Assembly (NCBI GenBank): GCA_027451165.1
Contig: DAIDJX010000159.1
Span: 1-7,679, forward strand
Length of the DNA: 7,679 nucleotides
Direction: 5' to 3'
From: Prolixibacteraceae bacterium
GTDB lineage: Bacteria > Bacteroidota > Bacteroidia > Bacteroidales > Prolixibacteraceae
This document shows positions 1 to 5,786 of this stretch, piece after piece (position 1 is the first letter of the stretch; every line of letters starts with the position of its first letter). Made by a program: the position numbers and the translations under genes. The notes below the pieces were generated by a model. That model was not told where the DNA came from. It saw nothing but the letters and a program-made list of their open reading frames with translations, and made no database searches.

Positions 1-1237
1 CGTGCTGAAACTGGTGACTTCAGCTGCTGCCCTGGAAATCCTTGGACCTCAATACAGGTTTACCACCCTGCTGGGTTATCAGGGTGGGATGGAGCAGAAT
101 TCCACTGTCCTGACCGGCAACCTTGTAGTAAAAGGTGGCGGAGATCCTACACTGGGTTCCTTATGGTTCAATAATCAAATTCCGCAGGATTCCATCTTTG
201 TGAAATGGATGGCAGGACTCAAACGTATGGGCATTAATAAGATCTCCGGGAACCTTGTCATTGACGTGTCGGCTTACACAGGTGAAGCCGTTCCCGGGAG
301 CTGGAGCTGGGAAGACATCGGCAACTATTATGGTGCCGTTCCTTCTGCGCTTAGTTTTAACGATAACATGGTCAGGTTATACTTCGATTCCTCCACAACC
401 CCGGGTGAACCGGCAAAGCTGATGCGCACCGACCCTTCATTGCCCGGCGTTACCTGGATGAACGAGGTGAAATCTTCAACTGTAAACCGGGATCTCGCTT
501 TTGTATATGGCAGTCCATGGGGCGAAATCCGGAAAATTACGGGCACCCTCCCTGCCGGACGTACCGGTTTTCTGGTAAAAGCTTCCATGCCGGAGCCGCC
601 CTTGTACTTTGGGAACATTTTCCGGGACCGGTTAACAGCTTCCGGAATCACACTGGAAGGTTCAGTTGTCGTTTCTGAAGAAAGTATAGAAATTACAGAG
701 ATTGACCGTTTCAGCTCTCCTCCTTTGGCCGGCATCCTGATCCCCCTCAACCGGGAAAGCATCAACCTTTTTGCCGATCACCTTGTTTTTCAGACCGCCC
801 TTGAAAAAAGCGGAAAGGGTAGTTTCGAAGCCGGAATAAAACTGATTCAGCAGTTTTGGAAGAATGCAGGTATCAGAGATACTTTTTTTATGGACGACGG
901 AAGCGGATTGAGCCGTTTTGATGGCATTTCTGCAGAACAACTGGTGAAAATGCTGACCTTCATGAACAAGAGTAAATTCCGGCAAGAATTTCTTGTTTCA
1001 CTCCCGGTAGCCGGAACCGGTACACTGAGTGGATTCAGAACAACGGACTTTCCCGGACAAACACTCCGCTGCAAAAGCGGATCAATTGATAAAGTGAGGA
1101 GCTATGCGGGATATCTTCGGTGTGATTCCGGCAGAGAAGTGGCTTTTGCTGTATTGGTCAACAATTATCCCTGCAGTTCCCAGGAAATGGGCCGGAAACT
1201 CCAGAAATTACTTTTGTCCATCAAAACGGCATTCTGA
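1..1237 (+). CDS. dacB: D-alanyl-D-alanine carboxypeptidase/endopeptidase, peptidase family S13 (PBP4 type), 5' partial
   Basis: This periplasmic penicillin-binding protein of the S13 family is expected to cleave terminal D-Ala from peptidoglycan stem peptides and to cut DD-crosslinks. The visible 411 residues start inside the active-site SxxK motif: codons 1-3 read V-L-K, so K3 is the motif lysine, and the catalytic serine is the preceding codon, of which only base 1 (c) is in the window. The first GTG is therefore not a start; the signal peptide and N-terminus lie off the left edge. Family signatures follow: GGGDPT (residues 45-50), the segment from W101 to N122 containing YYGAVPSALSFNDN, DDGSG (298-302), and KSG (358-360, bases 1073-1081), the usual KTG-type triad. 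The third active-site motif (SxN) is not assigned with certainty. The C-terminus at TGA 1235-1237 is intact. The gene converges on the next one across 37 bases, with no hairpin terminator seen there. Family assignment is firm; carboxypeptidase versus endopeptidase preference cannot be read. Confidence 0.92.
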   Translation, partial: VLKLVTSAAALEILGPQYRFTTLLGYQGGMEQNSTVLTGNLVVKGGGDPTLGSLWFNNQIPQDSIFVKWMAGLKRMGINKISGNLVIDVSAYTGEAVPGSWSWEDIGNYYGAVPSALSFNDNMVRLYFDSSTTPGEPAKLMRTDPSLPGVTWMNEVKSSTVNRDLAFVYGSPWGEIRKITGTLPAGRTGFLVKASMPEPPLYFGNIFRDRLTASGITLEGSVVVSEESIEITEIDRFSSPPLAGILIPLNRESINLFADHLVFQTALEKSGKGSFEAGIKLIQQFWKNAGIRDTFFMDDGSGLSRFDGISAEQLVKMLTFMNKSKFRQEFLVSLPVAGTGTLSGFRTTDFPGQTLRCKSGSIDKVRSYAGYLRCDSGREVAFAVLVNNYPCSSQEMGRKLQKLLLSIKTAF

Positions 1238-1263
1238 GCCCTGAAACTTGTCCCCTTGCGGAT

Positions 1264-1284
1264 GGAATCTGAAATCAGAAATTT
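1264..1284. repeat. Short GGAAT-type heptamer repeat (3 units) at the convergent gene ends
   Basis: Three 7-base units stand in a row: GGAATCT, GAAATCA, GAAATTT. The first 12 bases (GGAATCTGAAAT) recur exactly at 2436-2447 in the larger heptamer block upstream of the transporter operon. This copy spans the stop codon (TCA on the plus strand, 1275-1277) and the last codons of the minus-strand membrane protein gene. Being short and degenerate it could be chance, but the exact 12-base match to the second block supports a shared origin. Confidence 0.4.
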
Positions 1285-2111
1285 CCCAAATATGGTAAAT
1301 GAATAAACCCCTGGATAATCTTCCCGCTTTCCGGATCCAGCTGGGAGCCGAACATGCTGTGGGGAATGGAATAAACCGCCAGCATGACCAGTGAAGCGAG
1401 TACCACGTAGGCTGGTCTTTCCTTTTTCCAGTTCATAATGACAGCGAGAATCCAGAATACAAATGCCAGCAGGGTTTTGTTATCGGTAAGGTCCCAGGCA
1501 AAGGGAATGCCGGTCCATGCCTCACCGAATGCATACAATTGAACAATGGGACCGAGAATCATGCCACCAAGACCAAGAAAGATAAGGGTTACGACAGTGA
1601 AAAGCCGGTACTGCCGGAAACGGAAGAGTGCCATAACCCCTGCCAGATTGGCAAACAACATGGCAATAAACATCAGGATAATGTGCGGGATAAGGAAGGC
1701 TGGCGGTACTTCTCCCTTAAAACGAATCACTGTGGCATTTTTCTCATGTAAAGGATAAGAATTTCCGTTTTTCATGAATTCAATCCGGTATTCCAGTTTC
1801 CCGGCCGGAGGCTGGTTGGGTAGGGCCGCAGTGAGGTTTTCCCCGTCCCTGACCATTGGAACAACCGTCCATTCTTCAGAAGTTGGAAATTTCCTGAATG
1901 AAACATTACCGGTAACAGCCGTGTCTGAAATGGCAAATGTCAGCGGACAATCCGTGGTGCCCCCATGACTCCTTATCAGCCCGAACGTATAAGTCTTCCC
2001 TTCCAGGGCTAATTCACTCTTTTTTGGGTAGGTCGGTCCGGTTTTTCGCTGATAAACCATGGCGCCGAAGGTAATCCCCACTGCAATAATCCAGAATAAA
2101 GCAACTTTCAT
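1275..2111 (-). CDS. Uncharacterised inner-membrane protein with periplasmic domain and five predicted membrane segments
   Basis: I do not recognise a named family. The 278-residue protein has an N-terminal hydrophobic anchor (about 3-20), a soluble domain (about 21-136), and four further hydrophobic helices (about 138-163, 169-194, 213-228, 233-250). Positive charges (RFRQYR near 164-169, KKER 229-232) fit a cytoplasmic location for those loops, which puts the soluble domain, the 195-212 loop and the C-terminal tail in the periplasm. Notable segments are RSHGGTTDC (47-55), QPPAGKLEYR (100-109), IPH (141-143), GEAWTGIPFAWDLTDNKT (196-213) and IPHSMFGSQLD (249-259); they look like conserved functional patches, but I infer this without an alignment. 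An ATG at 2258 would add 49 residues. I chose 2111 because AAAGGA sits 8 bases upstream of it and the protein then begins with a typical MKV-hydrophobic anchor. The gene is transcribed away from the SusC/D operon and towards the S13 gene. It could be a redox, metal or heme-related membrane protein, but that is speculation. Confidence 0.82.
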   Translation of the reverse strand: MKVALFWIIAVGITFGAMVYQRKTGPTYPKKSELALEGKTYTFGLIRSHGGTTDCPLTFAISDTAVTGNVSFRKFPTSEEWTVVPMVRDGENLTAALPNQPPAGKLEYRIEFMKNGNSYPLHEKNATVIRFKGEVPPAFLIPHIILMFIAMLFANLAGVMALFRFRQYRLFTVVTLIFLGLGGMILGPIVQLYAFGEAWTGIPFAWDLTDNKTLLAFVFWILAVIMNWKKERPAYVVLASLVMLAVYSIPHSMFGSQLDPESGKIIQGFIHLPYLGNF

Positions 2112-2119
2112 ACTAATTA

Positions 2120-2125
2120 TCCTTT
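2120..2125 (-). promoter_or_regulatory. Ribosome binding site of the membrane protein gene (decides its start)
   Basis: On the minus strand AAAGGA lies 8 bases upstream of the ATG at 2111-2109. This is the only good Shine-Dalgarno match in front of a gene in this window, and it is the main reason for preferring the 278-residue product over the longer frame from 2258. Confidence 0.6.
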
Positions 2126-2211
2126 GTAATAAAACGAAAGCAAAATCAAAATGTTTAGTGGACAATATTAGTTCTTTTTCCTGAAATTTCTCCGATGATA
2201 TCCGGTTGATT

Positions 2212-2376
2212 ATGATGAATATGCTGATATTAGTAAATTTTACTATTGTTTTAAACAAATTTTCATATTGTCAAACGTTAAAAAAAATTAAAAGATTAAA
2301 GTATCAACTCAGATTATTTATGCTTATATTAGCATCTTTATTGATCAAACCTGATGAATTTGAACAAATACGCTGA
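2212..2376 (+). CDS. Doubtful small ORF, 54 codons, hydrophobic ends with basic middle
   Basis: The frame opens with two adjacent ATG codons (2212, 2215), has a third at 2221, and stops at TGA 2374-2376. The peptide would be hydrophobic at residues 4-15 (beginning MLILVNFTIV), strongly basic in the middle (KKIKRLK), and hydrophobic again (FMLILASLLI), with an acidic end. MLILV (4-8) and MLILA (37-41) are an in-frame echo of each other, encoded by the direct repeat. There is no Shine-Dalgarno sequence ahead of it, and it overlaps two palindromes. An open frame of this length can arise by chance in AT-rich DNA, so I list it as a possibility only. If real, it could be a membrane-associated leader or small peptide. 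Confidence 0.12.
   Translation: MMNMLILVNFTIVLNKFSYCQTLKKIKRLKYQLRLFMLILASLLIKPDEFEQIR
2221..2332. repeat. Pair of 13-base imperfect direct repeats, 99 bases apart
   Basis: ATGCTGATATTAG (2221-2233) and ATGCTTATATTAG (2320-2332) match at 12 of 13 bases. The core ATATTAG also occurs at 2165-2171. The second copy carries a small inverted repeat (ATGCT at 2320-2324, AGCAT at 2331-2335). The repeats could be paired binding sites for a regulator, or chance in AT-rich DNA. Confidence 0.3.
2231..2258. promoter_or_regulatory. Two abutting palindromes, candidate operator
   Basis: TAGTAAATTTTACTA (2231-2245) is a perfect inverted repeat of seven-base arms around one central T. It is followed without a gap by TTGTTTTAAACAA (2246-2258), with six-base arms around one central T. 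Two back-to-back dyads between divergent genes are a plausible site for a dimeric regulator acting on one or both promoters. No regulator gene is in the window, and AT-rich sequence favours chance dyads, so function is inferred only. Confidence 0.3.
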
Positions 2377-2421
2377 CTATTTAAAACCTAAATCTTATAA
2401 CCCTTCAGCCAGCTGCCCGTT

Positions 2422-2463
2422 GGAATTTGGGATTAGGAATCTGAAATATGGAATCTGGAATAA
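2422..2463. repeat. Degenerate heptamer (14-base period) repeat, six units, upstream of the SusC gene
   Basis: Six consecutive 7-base units read GGAATTT, GGGATTA, GGAATCT, GAAATAT, GGAATCT, GGAATAA. Taken as 14-mers, GGAATTTG or GGAATCTG recurs exactly every 14 bases (2422, 2436, 2450). The block lies about 70 bases before the SusC start codon, probably in the 5' leader or just ahead of the promoter. Read in one frame it encodes a meaningless peptide (GIRNLKYGIWN), which explains a short spurious ORF here. Similar GGAATTT-like spacer repeats are, as I recall, common in Bacteroidetes genomes; their role is unknown to me. Confidence 0.65.
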
Positions 2464-2532
2464 ATTGAAATCCCGAAAGTATATTTAACATTATATACTC
2501 ATTAGTTTATTTAATTATCAAAAATCAAATCT

Positions 2533-5500
2533 ATGGAAAAACTTAAATTGAAAAGGTGTGGTTTAACCACCTTTGTTCTGATGGCCATTTTTATGGTTTT
2601 TTCTTTAGGTTCTTTTGCACAGCAGAAAGCACTGAAGGGTAAGGTCACCGATGCCAACGGTGGCACCCTGCCCGGGGTTTCTGTGGTGGTAAAAGGAACT
2701 ACGGTAGGAACCGTCACCAACATGGACGGTGACTATCAGCTCAATGTTTCGGCTTCCGCTGAAACGCTGGTCTTTTCCTTCATCGGATTCAAATCACAGG
2801 AAGTCCTGATCGGGAGTCAGTCCACCATAAATGTCACCCTCGAATCGGAAATGATCGATGTGGATGAAGTGGTGGTGGTAGGGTATGGTACCCGGATGAA
2901 AGAGGAATTGACCGGTGCCATCTCAACGGTCAGCAACGAAAAGATGCAGGTTTCCACGGCTCCCAGCGCCATGAGCCGCGTACAGGGCCAGGTTTCCGGA
3001 GTAACGGTAACCACGGGGAACGTACCCGGACAGGAACCCACCATCCGTATCCGTGGTATCGGTACCGTGAACGATGCCAACCCGTTGTACATCATTGACG
3101 GCGTTCCGGCCTCTCCCGGCAACAATCTTTCACCTGGTGACGTCGAATCAATCTCCATTCTGAAAGATGCCTCCTCATCAGCCATTTACGGTACCAGGGG
3201 TGCCAACGGGGTAGTCATCATCACCACCAAACGTGGAAAGGAAAACCAGCAGCCTGCTTTTACTTTTAATGTCAGGACTGGTGTTTCACAGGCGCTGACG
3301 CAATACGACATGCTGAACACCAATGAATATGCCGAAGCGGTATTTCTCTCCTTCAAAAACCGCGGGTTAACTTCTACCAATACTCAATATGGGAAAGGTA
3401 CAACACCTGTTATTCCGGATTATATTCTTCCAGCCGCTGGAAAATCAGGATCGGTGGACGAGTCCAAATATGATGTGATTGGTAATCCGATCATGAAAGC
3501 CAATAAATTGGGAACCAACTGGTATGACGAAATCTATCGCAGCGGTTTCGTTCAGGAATATACCATGAGCGCCGTGGGTGGCGGCAAAAATGCTTCCTAC
3601 GCCTTATCCGGAAACTACCTTGATGAAGAGGGATTTCTGAAGTATGTCGATTTCAAAAGATTTACTTTCAGAATGAATTCCGAAGCCAAGTTCAACAGCT
3701 GGTTCAAGGTGGGTGAAAGTCTGCAGGCCACCTATATTGACCAGCGCGGTAACCGTGACAACAACGGGGAAGGAGCACCCATCTCCATGGCTTACCGTAT
3801 GCAGCCGATCGTTCCGGTCTACGACATCAAAGGCAATTTTGCCGGTTCGAAAGCGCCCGAAATGGGAAATGCCAACAACCCGATGGCCCAGTTGTACCGC
3901 GCCCGCAACAACCGCGGTGAATGGGCTAGGCTCCTCGGAAGCGCCTATGCCGAGATTACTCCTGTTAAGGGACTGGCAGTTAAGTCTTTACTGGGTTATG
4001 ACTACGGGCAGTGGAATTACAAAGGCTATACCATTCCCAACCCGGAAGCTTCCGAACCCAATTATACCAACGGGATGAGCGAGGATGGCAGTTATAGCCT
4101 GACCTGGAACTGGACCAACACGGCTTCCTATAACACGACCATTAATGACATCCACAAGTTCAACCTGGTGCTGGGAACTGAAGCCATTGCCTACAGATAT
4201 GTTTATTTCGGAGCCAGCCGCAGTCAGTACTTCTCCGAAGATCCGAAGTACATGCAGCTTGATGTGGGGGAAATCAACCGTGACAACTACGGATCGGGCA
4301 GGGAATGGTCACTCTTCTCCCAGTTCGGCCGTTTGAATTATGACCTGATGAGCAAATACTTCCTGGAAGCCACGGTTCGCCGGGATGGTTCTTCCAAGTT
4401 CAGTCCGGATAACCGGTACGGAGTATTCCCTGCTGTTTCCCTCGGATGGTTGATGTCGGAAGAGAATTTCATGGCCGGAACAAAAAGCTGGCTTGATCTG
4501 TTCAAACTCAGAATGGGATGGGGAGAATCCGGAAACGACCGGATCGGAGAATATAATTACTTTAGTACCTTTGCCAGCAACGGTTACACAGCTGCCTATG
4601 CCCTGAATGGTTCCAATACCGAAGCAAAAACAGGTTTCCAGCCTTCGACCCTGGGAAATACCAACGTGACCTGGGAAAGCACCCAAACCATCAACGTGGG
4701 TATTGAGGCAGCCCTGCTTAAGAGATCACTCGATTTCTCACTCGATATCTGGCAGAGAAATACATCAGGAATGCTTTACCAGGAACCGATCCCGGAAGTG
4801 ATGGGTCTGGCTACGGCACCTTATGTCAACGTGGGCAAAATGAAAAACACCGGGTTTGATGTTGAATTGGGCTACCACAACACAGCAGTGGGAGGTAAAC
4901 TGAAATACAGAGTCACCGCTACGGCTTCTCATTACAAGAATGAGATCATGGCCATCCTGACCGGCGCTCCGGATAAGATCATTGACGGATACAGTACCCG
5001 CCAGATTATGTACACCCGTTTTGCCAAAGGCACCCAATATCCGGAATTCTTTGGTTACAAACTGGATAAAGCCAGCAAAAACGGTATCTTCCAGTCGGAT
5101 GCCGAAGTGTTGGCAGCAGCTCCCTATGGCACCACCTCCTATAATGCCCCCGGCCATTTCCGGTATAAAGACATCACCGGAGTGGATGCCAACGGCAAGC
5201 TGACCCATAAACCCGACGGTACGGTTACTCCCGATGACAGAACATTTATCGGCAGCCCGCATCCCAAGCTGACCGGCGGTCTCAATATTGACCTGGCCTA
5301 TGGTAATTTTGATCTGTCGATGTTCTTCTACGGAAGTTACGGAAACAAAATGATCAACTATGTGAAGCGCTGGATCGACTACGGAATGTTCAACGGCGGT
5401 CTCAGCCGCAAGGCATTGTACGAATCATGGGGAAGTCCTTACATCTCCAAGGAAAAAGCCACGCTGCCGATGCTTGACTACAACGCCAATTCACAGGAAA

Positions 5501-5760
5501 TGTCGGAAGCCTATGTCGAGGATGGTTCCTTCCTGAGGATGAAATCACTCAAACTCGGATATACCCTTCCGACCGACATCCTGAAAAAAGCACAGATCAA
5601 GAACATCAGTGTCTATGCGCAGGTGACCAACCTTTTCACGCTGACCAAATACAGCGGACTCGATCCGGAATACGATAGTGCAGGTACCGCTATGGGTGTT
5701 GACCAGGGATCATGGCCGACCCCGCGTCAGATTATGTTCGGTATCAATCTGGGCTTATAA
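2533..5760 (+). CDS. SusC/RagA family TonB-linked outer membrane transporter
   Basis: This is the channel of a SusCD-type importer: a 22-strand-class outer-membrane barrel that, energised by TonB-ExbBD, moves ligands captured by its SusD partner into the periplasm. The 1075-residue product begins with a signal peptide (1 to about 29, cleavage likely near SFA-Q). A carboxypeptidase-regulatory-like beta-sandwich domain (about 34-104, KGKVTDANGGTLPGVSVVVK onwards) follows. The TonB box DEVVVVGYGT is at 111-120. The plug domain comes next, with IRIRG (171-175), YIIDGVP (186-192) and the SILKDASSSAIYGTRGANG segment (208-226), then the barrel, ending in IMFGINLGL (1067-1075). All parts expected of the family are present without a frameshift. 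There is no N-terminal STN domain, so signalling through an anti-sigma factor is not expected. The ATG at 2533 is preceded by A/T-rich sequence with no Shine-Dalgarno, normal for this phylum. The SusD gene follows after 26 bases, surely in one operon. The substrate is unknown: no catabolic gene is in view. Confidence 0.97.
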   Translation: MEKLKLKRCGLTTFVLMAIFMVFSLGSFAQQKALKGKVTDANGGTLPGVSVVVKGTTVGTVTNMDGDYQLNVSASAETLVFSFIGFKSQEVLIGSQSTINVTLESEMIDVDEVVVVGYGTRMKEELTGAISTVSNEKMQVSTAPSAMSRVQGQVSGVTVTTGNVPGQEPTIRIRGIGTVNDANPLYIIDGVPASPGNNLSPGDVESISILKDASSSAIYGTRGANGVVIITTKRGKENQQPAFTFNVRTGVSQALTQYDMLNTNEYAEAVFLSFKNRGLTSTNTQYGKGTTPVIPDYILPAAGKSGSVDESKYDVIGNPIMKANKLGTNWYDEIYRSGFVQEYTMSAVGGGKNASYALSGNYLDEEGFLKYVDFKRFTFRMNSEAKFNSWFKVGESLQATYIDQRGNRDNNGEGAPISMAYRMQPIVPVYDIKGNFAGSKAPEMGNANNPMAQLYRARNNRGEWARLLGSAYAEITPVKGLAVKSLLGYDYGQWNYKGYTIPNPEASEPNYTNGMSEDGSYSLTWNWTNTASYNTTINDIHKFNLVLGTEAIAYRYVYFGASRSQYFSEDPKYMQLDVGEINRDNYGSGREWSLFSQFGRLNYDLMSKYFLEATVRRDGSSKFSPDNRYGVFPAVSLGWLMSEENFMAGTKSWLDLFKLRMGWGESGNDRIGEYNYFSTFASNGYTAAYALNGSNTEAKTGFQPSTLGNTNVTWESTQTINVGIEAALLKRSLDFSLDIWQRNTSGMLYQEPIPEVMGLATAPYVNVGKMKNTGFDVELGYHNTAVGGKLKYRVTATASHYKNEIMAILTGAPDKIIDGYSTRQIMYTRFAKGTQYPEFFGYKLDKASKNGIFQSDAEVLAAAPYGTTSYNAPGHFRYKDITGVDANGKLTHKPDGTVTPDDRTFIGSPHPKLTGGLNIDLAYGNFDLSMFFYGSYGNKMINYVKRWIDYGMFNGGLSRKALYESWGSPYISKEKATLPMLDYNANSQEMSEAYVEDGSFLRMKSLKLGYTLPTDILKKAQIKNISVYAQVTNLFTLTKYSGLDPEYDSAGTAMGVDQGSWPTPRQIMFGINLGL

Positions 5761-5786
5761 TATCTAATTAATGATCACTTTAATAT

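Larger units (their letters stand above)
2112..2532. other. AT-rich divergent intergenic region between the membrane protein gene and the SusC/D operon
   Basis: This 421-base spacer is clearly richer in A+T than the flanking genes and should contain both divergent promoters. It holds two abutting palindromes (2231-2258), a 12-of-13-base direct repeat (2221-2233 and 2320-2332), a block of six GGAAT-type heptamers (2422-2463) and one questionable 54-codon frame (2212-2376). I looked for the Bacteroidetes promoter pattern (TTTG near -33, TAnnTTTG near -7) on both strands and found only imperfect matches at wrong spacing, so no promoter is called. The last 60 bases before the SusC start are A/T-rich without a Shine-Dalgarno sequence. 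No tRNA or riboswitch-like fold was recognised. Confidence 0.75.

Noticed and set aside
1238..1274. Bidirectional terminator between the convergent S13 and membrane protein genes
   Set aside because: No stem of useful length followed by a T-run is present on either strand in these 37 bases.
2112..2258. N-terminal extension of the minus-strand membrane protein to the ATG at 2258
   Set aside because: The extra 49 residues are encoded by AT-rich spacer sequence and would place an unlikely segment before a normal N-terminal anchor; the ATG at 2111 has an AAAGGA at proper distance.
2320..2335. ATGCT/AGCAT hairpin as an intrinsic terminator or attenuator
   Set aside because: Five A/T-rich-leaning base pairs around a six-base loop with no U-tract are too weak; it is better explained as part of the direct repeat.
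2480..2487. TATATTTA as a -7 promoter element for the SusC operon
   Set aside because: It differs from TAnnTTTG by one base, but the only TTG-like element upstream (2465-2467) is about 12 bases away, too close for a -33 box.
2354..2488. Plus-strand frame of 44 codons (MNLNKYADYLK... ending in RKYI)
   Set aside because: Its second half is a read-through of the heptamer repeat (GIRNLKYGIWN), a usual source of spurious ORFs, and it overlaps the other small frame; no initiation signal is seen.
4765..5262. Minus-strand open frames inside the SusC and SusD genes, such as 4765-5262 and 6051-6731
   Set aside because: They lie wholly antisense to strongly supported genes, show no family features and follow from the codon usage of the real frame.
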